Source of the DNA: an uncultured Clostridia bacterium | GTDB lineage: Bacteria; Bacillota; Clostridia; Christensenellales; CAG-917 | Direction: 5' to 3' | Assembly (NCBI GenBank): GCA_946056785.1 | Contig: CAMGKS010000064.1 | Location: 1-6,893, forward strand | Length of the DNA stretch: 6,893 nucleotides | Shown here: positions 1 to 6,573 of the stretch, piece by piece | How the letters are laid out: each line of letters starts with the position of its first letter | How positions within the stretch are numbered: position 1 is the stretch's first letter | Position numbers and translations under genes: made by a program | The notes under the pieces: model-generated | The model's input: the letters and a program-made list of their open reading frames with translations, nothing else | Told to the model about the DNA's origin: nothing | Database searches by the model: none

Positions 1-48
1 GCGACAGCGACGACAACGATGGCAACAACGAAACGCCGTCCAAGGCCT

Positions 49-150
49 TCAACACCTACTCATTTTAGAAAAAGCGATATCTTCGTTTTCATCGCCGCTT
101 CTCATGCCGTTGAATTTCAACGTAAATCTTTTAGAACTGAGAGCTTTCAT
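49..150 (-). CDS. Short 33-residue ORF; probable interrupted start of the next tail or connector gene
   Basis: The start is well supported. An AAGGAG box lies six bases before ATG at 150, and that ATG overlaps the stop of the upstream 178-residue gene as ATGA, a typical coupled start. The reading frame is short: MKALSSKRFTLKFNGMRSGD, then an acidic stretch and FSKMSRC, and it ends at a TGA at 51-49. In the P22-like order this slot should hold a much longer tail or connector protein. The minus-strand frame that would follow deletion-type slippage at the stop (TTG AAG GCC TTG GAC GGC, from 52) is open to the window edge, and so is the third minus frame. Three readings are possible: a genuine micro-protein, a pseudogene, or a sequencing error that lost one base. 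TGA is clearly a stop elsewhere in this operon, so recoding is unlikely. Confidence 0.5.
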   Translation of the reverse strand: MKALSSKRFTLKFNGMRSGDENEDIAFSKMSRC

Positions 151-683
151 TGCCATCTCCTTTGCGGCAAAACCACGGACGGCAGTTCACGCTTTATTCC
201 TGCATGAAATTTTTTTTCAAAGTGTTCGGCAAGGTCGTACATTCCGCAAGAAAAATAGTAATAGCTTAAAACGCCGTTAACAAGGTATTCCGTTTTCAAT
301 CTATAATCATCAAGGTAATGATATAAACCTACTGCCTGCGGAATATATCTGTAAGTCAACTCTGCCTCGCCGTCGAATTCCGCTTTAACGCTATCGGATA
401 ACGCTTCGAATTTTTCCGTTTTCCCCTTTCTTTCAAGCAAAACTACTTTTGCTAAGGTTTCGGCAAGATCGCAATAATGAAGAATTCCGTTTGTAAACGT
501 AACTTTCTCCTTAACGGTAAACGGCAAATAATCTGTAGCGACCTCACGCAGTACAAAATTCAGACAATCTACTAAACGGTCTTTCAAACGTTCCTGTTCT
601 GCCGTAATGCTTTCTTTTTTCGTCACAAAATCCGTTTCGCCTATCATTTTTAAACTTTGACCGATAATTTCAATTACTTCCAT
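147..683 (-). CDS. Probable head-completion / tail-adaptor protein (178 aa)
   Basis: I chose the ATG at 683 over a longer in-frame start at 734 because a GGAG box lies seven bases before it. The 178-residue product begins MEVIEIIGQSLKMIG, a helical start similar in style to the adaptor proteins that open T7 gp11 and P22 gp4 (roughly I-x2-aL-x2-iG). Long helices follow around residues 25-50. The middle part, about 60-112, looks beta-rich. A RYIPQAVGLYHYL segment (112-124) leads into C-terminal helices rich in Tyr and Phe, and the protein ends in a basic LPQRRWQ. By position it follows the coat gene and one small protein, where head-completion or tail-adaptor proteins that extend the portal channel are encoded. 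The function is inferred from position and fold style, not from a decisive motif. It overlaps the upstream gene by 14 bases and the downstream ORF by 4. Confidence 0.6.
   Translation of the reverse strand: MEVIEIIGQSLKMIGETDFVTKKESITAEQERLKDRLVDCLNFVLREVATDYLPFTVKEKVTFTNGILHYCDLAETLAKVVLLERKGKTEKFEALSDSVKAEFDGEAELTYRYIPQAVGLYHYLDDYRLKTEYLVNGVLSYYYFSCGMYDLAEHFEKKFHAGIKRELPSVVLPQRRWQ
157..162 (-). promoter_or_regulatory. Ribosome binding site for the ORF at 150-49
   Basis: Read on the minus strand this is AAGGAG. It directly abuts an ATG at 156 but sits six bases before the ATG at 150, so it selects 150 as the start. It lies inside the end of the upstream gene, which fits coupled translation. 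Confidence 0.65.
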
Positions 684-972
684 ATAGTTGCTCCGTTTTA
701 TGCATGAGATTCGATTGAGCTGCCTTTTCGGCAATCATATTTTCACGTTCGATTTCTTTTAAAAGAGTTTCGATTTTTTCTATTCTCGTTCTACGCAACC
801 TTACAACGACCTCCCCCGTCGGAGTATTTTCCCCGAGCGTAAGTTCAAGCCCGTACGGACTGTGAATTTCATATCTTTTCCTTTTCAAATTAAAATACAA
901 TTTATAATTTCCCACTTCTTTTATGCGGTCGGACACGTCGTAAAGGTCGCCTGTTATCTCAATCAAATCCAT
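670..972 (-). CDS. Small conserved phage head-region protein (100 aa), function unknown
   Basis: The start at 972 has AAGGAG eight bases upstream. The 100-residue product begins MDLIEITGDLYDVSDRIKEV. A segment NLKRKRYEIHS (28-38) then suggests a compact alpha/beta N-terminal domain. From about residue 55 there is a highly charged amphipathic helix with RRTRIEKIETLLKEIEREN, probably a coiled coil that could mediate oligomerisation or contact with a larger partner. I associate this DLYDV...YEIH pattern with small proteins encoded just after the coat gene in Clostridia phages, where they carry no assigned role. It sits between the major capsid gene, 35 bases away, and the adaptor gene, which it overlaps by 14 bases. 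A minor head or connector role is a positional inference. Confidence 0.7.
   Translation of the reverse strand: MDLIEITGDLYDVSDRIKEVGNYKLYFNLKRKRYEIHSPYGLELTLGENTPTGEVVVRLRRTRIEKIETLLKEIERENMIAEKAAQSNLMHKTEQLYGSN
691..696 (-). promoter_or_regulatory. Ribosome binding site that sets the start of the adaptor gene at 683
   Basis: Minus-strand ACGGAG ends seven bases before ATG at 683. The upstream in-frame ATG at 734 has no comparable box and would add 17 residues encoded inside the neighbouring gene, so 683 is preferred. Confidence 0.6.
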
Positions 973-1007
973 GCATATTTCTCCTTAATTTATTGAATTA
1001 CTTGTCG

Positions 1008-2177
1008 TTAAGTTGCCTGAAACACAATCTTAGCCTGACCCATAGGGCGTTCGCAAAGAAGGTCGCAATACTTGACGAGCGTTGCGGTATACACCGCTTT
1101 ATTAGCAACCTGATGAAGCACGGTTCCGCCCTCTCCTTCAATCCAACGCCAATCGCAAAGCTGGTGAAGTTTAAAGTCCGACGTATTAAGCAAATACATA
1201 GTATCGTTATCTACAAATCTGTCCGCAACAAAAGGAATACCTGAATACGATATCGCTTTGTAACCGCCGTCGAGATTCATGTAATCGAGATTCGTACGGT
1301 TCAAAGCAAGATAATCGATATATCTTCTTCTTACGTCATAAGACGAAACGATAAAATCAATAGTACCGCCCGCCATTTCTTCGATATAATCGATAGCGGC
1401 TTGAATTTCAGACGTAGAAACGCCGCCTTCTACTTTTTTTGAGTACGGATTCAAAAAGCTATAATCGCTTCTTGACAAGCCGTAAAGATTTCCGCTTCCA
1501 AAAATTGCTTCAAGTCCCGTCAACTCGTTTCCTTTTGAACCTTGAACGTAAATTTTGTAATCTTTGCCGAGAGCCGTAGCGCCTCCCGCCGAAAGTTTAA
1601 TTTGCTTATTGGTTCTGTCTATACTCAAGATTCTGACGCCCGTCATGGCGGAAACGAGAACGTCCGAAGAGTCGTAAACGTCTACAACCATTCCTTCCAT
1701 AAAATTTTTAACGCTATCTACGGTCAGCGTTTTCACGTCAGCAGAAGTATTGTCAACGGTCGTTGCAAGCAAGCCGCTACCATCGCCGTAAAGCATTCTT
1801 CCGAAATTGAATTTGCTTGACTTCAATAAACCGTCCATTTCTGAATTAAGAAGGTTTACAAACGCTCCTTCCGAACTCGAAGACGCTCTTATTGCCTTAT
1901 CGCTTATTTCGATATTGCCGAAGAAGTTTTTAAGCGTCAATTTGAATTGAGCATAATTGTTTCCCGCGCAATTTGGCAAATTGCCGCTTTCCGTACCGGC
2001 TCCAACGCCGCCGTTTACGCCGAAAGGTGCAAGCTTTACAATTTCTTTGCCCCATACGTCGGCAGTCGTCTGACTTATTTTGGCTAAAAGCGGATTTACG
2101 CCGATATTAAGCTGTTCGGCAAGAACGCCGAGATACAAAGTTTTTAATGCGTTTTCTGCATTTTGAATAGTAACCAT
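1008..2177 (-). CDS. Major capsid protein, probably HK97 fold (389 aa)
   Basis: The start at 2177 has AAGGAG five bases upstream, and that box overlaps the stop codon of the scaffold gene. The 389-residue product has the size of an HK97-type coat protein. Residues 1-50 (NAENALKTLYLGVLAEQLN) are helical. A Gly-rich stretch (51-66, GVNGGVGAGTESG) may fall in the E-loop. Residues 72-100 (NNYAQFKLTLKNFFGNIEIS) are beta-rich, followed by a long helix around 105-130 that would be the spine. Residues about 148-212 form a beta-rich segment with VDVYDSSDVLVSAM that could be a small inserted domain. The C-terminal half (255-345) has alpha/beta character, as expected for the A-domain. It follows a scaffold gene, the standard place for the coat. 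I am fairly sure of the role from context and a general resemblance to Clostridia phage coat proteins; the domain limits are inferred. Confidence 0.85.
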   Translation of the reverse strand: MVTIQNAENALKTLYLGVLAEQLNIGVNPLLAKISQTTADVWGKEIVKLAPFGVNGGVGAGTESGNLPNCAGNNYAQFKLTLKNFFGNIEISDKAIRASSSSEGAFVNLLNSEMDGLLKSSKFNFGRMLYGDGSGLLATTVDNTSADVKTLTVDSVKNFMEGMVVDVYDSSDVLVSAMTGVRILSIDRTNKQIKLSAGGATALGKDYKIYVQGSKGNELTGLEAIFGSGNLYGLSRSDYSFLNPYSKKVEGGVSTSEIQAAIDYIEEMAGGTIDFIVSSYDVRRRYIDYLALNRTNLDYMNLDGGYKAISYSGIPFVADRFVDNDTMYLLNTSDFKLHQLCDWRWIEGEGGTVLHQVANKAVYTATLVKYCDLLCERPMGQAKIVFQAT

Positions 2178-2186
2178 ATTTTCTCC

Positions 2187-2762
2187 TTATTTGTTTAATT
2201 GTCTGAGCATCCGCCCCGCTTCTTCAATCGTTTTAGGCTTGTTAGGTGGTGCCATACAGGCTTGCCCGTTAGTTTTTAAAGTTTCGGGCGGCAATGACAA
2301 TCCGTCCAGAAATTCATCGACAATTCTTTTTCTTACGTTTTCGTTTGACAGTACGTAATTATTCAGGAAATCCTCGTCTTTTGCCAGCTCTTCAGGGTTT
2401 ATGATTTTACTCATAAGCACGGAATTCAAAGCAACGTTTAAACAATTCTTGTCCGAAAGCATTTGGGGATTCTCCTCCAAAAACATAGCCATATCTTTTG
2501 CATAGATTTTGGCGTTTTCGTTTTCGGAGAAGAATTTGTCCACTTGCTGCTTAAAATCGGGGACTTGCTCGGACGGAATATCTACCCTTTCAAGCTCTTT
2601 AAGTCTTTGCGACTTTTTGGTAAATTCCTTTTCCAATTCGTTGTATGCCTTTAAAAGCTCATCGGCGTTTTTGAATTTTCCGAACGAAACTTCATCGGCT
2701 TCTACCTTATCGTCTGTTAACGGTTCGGTGACCGACGTTTCATCAAAATTTTTTTCTTCCAT
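2187..2762 (-). CDS. Phage scaffolding protein (191 aa)
   Basis: ATG at 2762 follows AAGGAG by five bases and overlaps the portal stop by one base (TAATG), a coupled start. The 191-residue product has the usual scaffold make-up: an acidic N-terminus (about 1-25), then a highly charged helical segment, GKFKNADELLKAYNELEKEF (28-47), running into KSQRLKELERV, which is likely coiled coil. More charged helices follow, and the C-terminus is basic (KPKTIEEAGRMLRQLNK). In P22 a basic C-terminal helical hairpin binds the coat protein, and the charged tail here may do the same. It sits exactly between portal and coat. Scaffolds co-assemble with coat subunits and leave the shell before or during packaging. 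There is no protease signature in this gene or its neighbours, so an exit without cleavage seems likely. Confidence 0.85.
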   Translation of the reverse strand: MEEKNFDETSVTEPLTDDKVEADEVSFGKFKNADELLKAYNELEKEFTKKSQRLKELERVDIPSEQVPDFKQQVDKFFSENENAKIYAKDMAMFLEENPQMLSDKNCLNVALNSVLMSKIINPEELAKDEDFLNNYVLSNENVRKRIVDEFLDGLSLPPETLKTNGQACMAPPNKPKTIEEAGRMLRQLNK

Positions 2763-4630
2763 TAATGCTCCTTTTCGGCGTTAAACTGTTGCTCTAAGGC
2801 TTGAACGCCGTCGTTTAAAGATAAATATTCTCTGTGCATGTTAATATGTTTAATAACTCTGTCACGCAACTCGTCCGACACAATTTCACGCGGTTTCAAA
2901 AGCAACTTAGAATGCTCTGAAATATGCATTTCGTGATTATCCACACTGTCGGGCGTTTGCTCTTTTTCCTTTAAAAGTTCGTTTTCCCGTCTTGCTTTTT
3001 TAAGATGCAATTCGTCGATATCACGGCTGTCTTCCCAATTTCCGAAGCCGAGCAAATCCATAATTCTCGTTTTATCCCTTGTCGATATCTTTCCGTTAGC
3101 GTCGCCGAGCAAACCGAGATTCAGCAATTCCAGAACCATAGCTTTTCTTGAAGCATTTGTTTCTTCAAGTTCGTTTGCCGTATTAAATATAAGGTCGTCG
3201 TTAGTTAAATCGTTGCCTTTGAACGCTCTCATCTCCACGTCGCCGTTTTCTCCTGCGATGCGTTTAATTCTTTTAGTCAATGCGAATTGACGATATAACC
3301 TTAAAATGTGTTTCCCGACTTCCATGACCGCCGCCCTTAAACTGTCTGCGGTCAGCGAAATTCTGGTATCGTCCTGTTCGAGCAAAAGATTTATTGCAGT
3401 ACCGCTTGAAACGTTAGACGGCACTTGTGAATACGTAGTCACTTCCGATACGCCGCTAATCATTACGAATTCGCTCAGCAATTTTTCTTCTTCATAGTTG
3501 AAATCGTTTGGCACGCTTCCTGCGTTCATCATGATAGGAGGCGTACTTCCTTGCCTATAAATCAAAACTTTTCCCGGAGACAGCCCTTCTTCTGCTAAAT
3601 TATCCGTATCCACGCTTCCGTCTTCCACCGCAAGAATACCCATGGCAATACGGTTCATGTATTCGTGTTTTCGGTTTTTGACGATGTTATACGCCCTTTG
3701 AACGGGAATAATTCTGTCGACAATGCTTATACCGAAAAACGAGCCTATCATATCTATGCACGTCTGTTTGACAAACGGATATATCCTTGTGCCGTTCTCG
3801 CCGTTTTTGTAGGGCAAATCTCCGTCAAAAAGAAGTTCGTTCCCCGCAACAATAGTCAATCTTCCGTTCGGTCTGTCCGACGTAGGTCGACAGTATTTTT
3901 CGATAACGACAACGGAATTCTCTTTAGTTTCTCTTACAATTTTAGGAGCGGTTGCACTATAACCGTATCCTCCCAGAATCGAAGCGTTATCGAGCGAAAA
4001 TACGTTTACGGTTTCCCCATTGACTTTCTTGCCCCAAATTTTTTCTACGTCGTCAACGTTCATTGCGGAAGCGTGTATTATCGAAGGTTGCTCGTTTATT
4101 CCCATTATCGATAGACTCTCCGGGAATATTTCAAACGGAGGACATACGCAAATCGACACGTCGCCTTCATAAATTCCACGTTTTAAATCGATAGGTTTAC
4201 CCTTTTTGTTATCCCACACAATTTTGTAAAAAGCCGTACCAACGCCTTCGCTCCACATGTTTGCCTCACTCATAAGCGAAGACCACTTATTTTCCGCGCA
4301 AATGCTTTCAAGAATTCCCGTGGCAAATTTAGCCGCATTAACGTCCTCATCGTCGCTTGTAGCGGGACGAACGCTAACTTTTGCCTTTACTCTTGCAAGC
4401 TTAGAAAGACGTGTTTCGACAATAGGAGCGATATGATTGTACACTTCTCGCTGTTGCCAGAAATATTGTTTACCCGTTTCAACAATATCGCCGTTTTCAA
4501 TAAAGCAATATTGATTTCCGATTAAAAAATTCATATCCAGTCGCCAATTAAGTTCCAGCGAACGTCTTTGCTCCTGTCTGCGTTTAAAGTCCTCTTTTAC
4601 GCTTGCTACAATATCTTCTTTAAACTTCAT
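2762..4630 (-). CDS. Portal protein, P22-like family (622 aa)
   Basis: The start is placed at ATG 4630, with AGAGG five bases upstream. A longer frame from 4693 would only add residues encoded inside the preceding gene. The product forms the dodecameric ring at one capsid vertex through which DNA is pumped. Visible family traits are an N-terminal charged helix (4-30) leading to LDMNFLIGNQY, then YNHIAPIVETRLSKL (64-78), VSVRPATSDDED (85-96), WSEGVGTAFYKIVWD (126-140) and PPFEIFPES (164-172). Further on, DDTRISLTADSLRAAVMEVG and following helices look like the stem and crown entry. The order and spacing match the large portals of P22-like phages, somewhat shorter than P22 gp1 (about 725 residues). 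The C-terminal 60 residues are charged and histidine-rich (His 566, 569, 573, 595, 599). It overlaps the zinc-ribbon gene by 11 bases and the scaffold gene by one. Confidence 0.88.
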   Translation of the reverse strand: MKFKEDIVASVKEDFKRRQEQRRSLELNWRLDMNFLIGNQYCFIENGDIVETGKQYFWQQREVYNHIAPIVETRLSKLARVKAKVSVRPATSDDEDVNAAKFATGILESICAENKWSSLMSEANMWSEGVGTAFYKIVWDNKKGKPIDLKRGIYEGDVSICVCPPFEIFPESLSIMGINEQPSIIHASAMNVDDVEKIWGKKVNGETVNVFSLDNASILGGYGYSATAPKIVRETKENSVVVIEKYCRPTSDRPNGRLTIVAGNELLFDGDLPYKNGENGTRIYPFVKQTCIDMIGSFFGISIVDRIIPVQRAYNIVKNRKHEYMNRIAMGILAVEDGSVDTDNLAEEGLSPGKVLIYRQGSTPPIMMNAGSVPNDFNYEEEKLLSEFVMISGVSEVTTYSQVPSNVSSGTAINLLLEQDDTRISLTADSLRAAVMEVGKHILRLYRQFALTKRIKRIAGENGDVEMRAFKGNDLTNDDLIFNTANELEETNASRKAMVLELLNLGLLGDANGKISTRDKTRIMDLLGFGNWEDSRDIDELHLKKARRENELLKEKEQTPDSVDNHEMHISEHSKLLLKPREIVSDELRDRVIKHINMHREYLSLNDGVQALEQQFNAEKEH

Positions 4631-4850
4631 CTTTTCCTCTTTTTTTATCCTTTGCTGAATTTGAAAGCATATTTTGCGGACTTTTCGGAACAAAAATCCT
4701 TCCTAACGCTTCATAGAGAGAACGTGCGCAGTTTTCGCAAAGATTAAGGTTTTGCGAAAGCGAAACTTTGCTGTCAACAGAATATACAGCTTTGTTTTTA
4801 CAGGAAGCCATATCGCATTTAACGCTTCCGGAAATTTTTTCAATTATCAT
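4620..4850 (-). CDS. Small zinc-ribbon protein of the packaging operon (76 aa)
   Basis: ATG at 4850 overlaps the end of the upstream gene by 11 bases and is preceded by AAAGGA at about eight bases. The 76-residue product has four cysteines arranged C-x4-C (12, 17) and C-x2-C (38, 41), joined by a beta-like stretch, and the second pair is followed by a helix (ENCARSLYEALGRIFVPKS). This is a treble-clef or zinc-ribbon arrangement that should bind one zinc ion. The C-terminal 20 residues are Lys and Ser rich and probably disordered. Its place between the terminase genes and the portal gene suggests a link to packaging or to phage DNA or RNA handling. I recall similar small proteins in Clostridia phages without an assigned role. 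Zinc binding is well supported; the biological role is unknown. Confidence 0.75.
   Translation of the reverse strand: MIIEKISGSVKCDMASCKNKAVYSVDSKVSLSQNLNLCENCARSLYEALGRIFVPKSPQNMLSNSAKDKKRGKDEV
4635..4640 (-). promoter_or_regulatory. Ribosome binding site that sets the portal start at 4630
   Basis: Minus-strand AGAGGA lies four bases before ATG at 4630. It is the reason for preferring this start to the in-frame ATG at 4693, which has no such box and lies well inside the preceding gene. Confidence 0.7.
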
Positions 4851-5112
4851 TTTCTTTTTCCTTTAACTCCTTCAATAATCTCATTTTTTCTTTAACGAGA
4901 GTTTGAGAATCAATACCCGACAAATCGTCGTCAATGCCGCTTAGTTCCATATAAGTTTTTAATGCCGCATTGTCCGGCGGATAATATTTTTTCGTAACTT
5001 TTCTTTTTACAAGTTCCATCTCGCCGCCCGAAGCGCTATACTCTTCTACCACCTCGTCTTTAGTGTAACCGGTCGCTCTTTTTAAAAGAGTCTTTAAAAT
5101 TTTCTCATCCAT
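4840..5112 (-). CDS. Terminase small-subunit-like protein lacking an obvious DNA-binding domain (90 aa)
   Basis: ATG at 5112 overlaps the terminase stop by eight bases. It is preceded by a perfect AGGAGG, although only three bases away, which is close. Residues 9-25 (LLKRATGYTKDEVVEEY) and 35-50 (VKRKVTKKYYPPDNAA) follow a pattern I know from the C-terminal part of Firmicutes phage terminase small subunits: an AxGY-x3-E segment, a charged spacer, then PPD-x-xA and a short helix. The usual N-terminal helix-turn-helix of such subunits is absent. The last third is acidic and then helical, with LVKEKMRLLKELKEKEN. It may be a packaging accessory, a split small subunit whose DNA-binding part lies elsewhere, or an unrelated small protein sharing the motif. 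Position next to the large subunit supports a packaging link. Confidence 0.55.
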   Translation of the reverse strand: MDEKILKTLLKRATGYTKDEVVEEYSASGGEMELVKRKVTKKYYPPDNAALKTYMELSGIDDDLSGIDSQTLVKEKMRLLKELKEKENDN

Positions 5113-6526
5113 AATCCTCCTGCCGTTTTTTATTTCTTAAAAGCCGCTGAAAATCACGTTCTATAAGCGATGTGTCTTCCGACTTCGGTTTAGACTCTTT
5201 AGGCATACTCATAACAAAATATCTGAGTTCGTCCAATGCGTGGTCGTCAACCTTTTTAGGTCTGTCGCCGTGCCACCAATAACTTTTAAATTCTCTTATC
5301 ATATTCGTGCAACAACGGAATATAAAAAGTCGTCTGTTTTTAAGCAGCGACTTTATTCTCTGAATACCCGAATATAAATCTTTGTTAACCTTAGTATTAA
5401 CGGAAATGCCCTTTTCACAAAACAGCTGTGCCACCGATTTTGAATAAGCTAAAGTTTTTTGGTTGGCGGCAGAATCTATTAAAGCGGTAAGTCGTCCGCT
5501 GAAATCTCTCATCCAACCGAGGCTGTCGGCAATCTCTTTTATCCTGTCGGTATGATAATCGATATCCCGCCCGGCTTCGTAATGTTCAGCCACAACGTAA
5601 ATATTTCCGTCGTAATCGACGGCATAAAAATGACAACTGGTAGGATTATTCAATCCCGGGTCTATTGAAATACCGCTCTGCCAGTCTTGCGGAACGTCAA
5701 ACGGATCAATGACGTGAACCGTTTCGTCAAATTCGCTGTAAACAAGTCCTTCCGCCGTAAAAAAATGTCCGAACCTTCTCGACTCCTGTTCATCACTGCT
5801 TGTAAGGCTTAGCATATTTTCAACTTCTTTGTCGTCAAGATACGGATTATCACGCCATTCTATATGTTCGCTCCAAACCTCAGGATTGTTATATTTATTA
5901 AGTTCTATTTCATCGTAAATAAACGTCAACCCTTTAAGAGGCGTCATAGTTCCGAAAATGTCGCCCACTTTATCGAAAACTCTCATCTTACATTCATCGT
6001 ATATGTCTTTCGGCGGCTCTTCGTCAAACCATACGAAATCTAAAGAAGCCCCTTGAAATTTTTCTCTGCCTTGGTCGCACGACTTAAAACCGATTTTGCT
6101 AAGTCCACCGAAAGCGTTTTTCACGACGATATAATCGATTATTCCATATGACGGCGAAGACTTCTTACCGCTTTGCATCACAATATCTTCTATATACTGC
6201 GGAGCAAGATATTTTAATATTTTAGACTGAGCTACGTCCCTTTGAACTTCATAAGTTACGCTAACCACCCAACCGAAAACGTTATCGCGGTTTTGTCTGA
6301 AAGGATGGATACCTCTCGCCATCCATACAGTCTCAACGGCACCGCATTCGGTTTTGCCCGTTCTGTTACCACCAAACACCCATCTGTTCCTTTTATTGCA
6401 TTTATGAAACGCCATTTGTTTAAGATGAATTTTGTCACGGTTATAACAACTCAACGGATCGTTATTTCTGATTTCAAGTTCTTTTTCTATCTTTAAAATT
6501 TTTCCCACCAAGTCTTTAATTTCCAT
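5105..6526 (-). CDS. terL: Terminase large subunit (ATPase-nuclease, 473 aa)
   Basis: This is the motor that pumps and cuts phage DNA at the portal. All key elements are visible. An adenine-binding Gln lies near residue 37 (HLKQMAFHK). Walker A is GGNRTGKT (52-59). Walker B with the catalytic Glu is LDFVWFDEEPP (162-172). The coupling motif is GTMTPLKG (192-199). The C-terminal RNase H-like nuclease has acidic residues in ISIDPGLNN (Asp289), LIDSAAN (Asp351) and DDHALDELRY (427-436). The length of 473 is normal and both domains look intact. The start is ambiguous: GTG at 6529 is followed directly by ATG at 6526. I prefer the ATG, but neither has a clear Shine-Dalgarno sequence, unlike the genes downstream. 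It is the first gene of the operon in this window, and no terminase small subunit precedes it. Confidence 0.95.
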   Translation of the reverse strand: MEIKDLVGKILKIEKELEIRNNDPLSCYNRDKIHLKQMAFHKCNKRNRWVFGGNRTGKTECGAVETVWMARGIHPFRQNRDNVFGWVVSVTYEVQRDVAQSKILKYLAPQYIEDIVMQSGKKSSPSYGIIDYIVVKNAFGGLSKIGFKSCDQGREKFQGASLDFVWFDEEPPKDIYDECKMRVFDKVGDIFGTMTPLKGLTFIYDEIELNKYNNPEVWSEHIEWRDNPYLDDKEVENMLSLTSSDEQESRRFGHFFTAEGLVYSEFDETVHVIDPFDVPQDWQSGISIDPGLNNPTSCHFYAVDYDGNIYVVAEHYEAGRDIDYHTDRIKEIADSLGWMRDFSGRLTALIDSAANQKTLAYSKSVAQLFCEKGISVNTKVNKDLYSGIQRIKSLLKNRRLFIFRCCTNMIREFKSYWWHGDRPKKVDDHALDELRYFVMSMPKESKPKSEDTSLIERDFQRLLRNKKRQEDYG

Positions 6527-6573
6527 CACGGCAACTTTACAACGGCAAATTTGAAAAACAAAAAATATATGAC

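Noticed and set aside
49..51. TGA recoded as an amino acid, letting the left-edge gene continue
   Set aside because: Terminase, the 90-residue gene, the 100-residue gene and the adaptor all end in TGA at normal gene overlaps, so TGA functions as a stop here.
19..207. Plus-strand 62-residue frame
   Set aside because: It is antisense to the well-supported adaptor gene and the short ORF, and its basic, Pro/Thr-rich product shows no protein-like pattern.
684..734. Longer start of the adaptor gene at 734
   Set aside because: No ribosome site, and the added residues are encoded inside the preceding gene; ATG 683 has a GGAG box and a typical adaptor-like N-terminus.
973..1007. Possible regulatory element between coat and the 100-residue gene
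   Set aside because: The 35-base gap holds only the ribosome site of the next gene; no hairpin or promoter is evident.
2463..2784. Two overlapping plus-strand frames opposite the scaffold gene
   Set aside because: They mirror the charged, low-complexity scaffold codons, giving Ser, Leu and Phe-rich products, and no start signals are visible.
3665..4114. Plus-strand 149-residue frame
   Set aside because: It lies entirely antisense to the portal gene, whose family traits are clear; it has no ribosome site and no recognisable domain.
4631..4693. Longer portal start at 4693 adding 21 residues
   Set aside because: The extra part lies inside the zinc-ribbon gene and has no ribosome site, while ATG 4630 has AGAGG at proper spacing and the protein begins with a family-like charged helix there.
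6242..6496. Frames on both strands within the N-terminal terminase region
   Set aside because: The terminase frame here encodes Walker A and adenine-binding residues, so the other frames are shadows.
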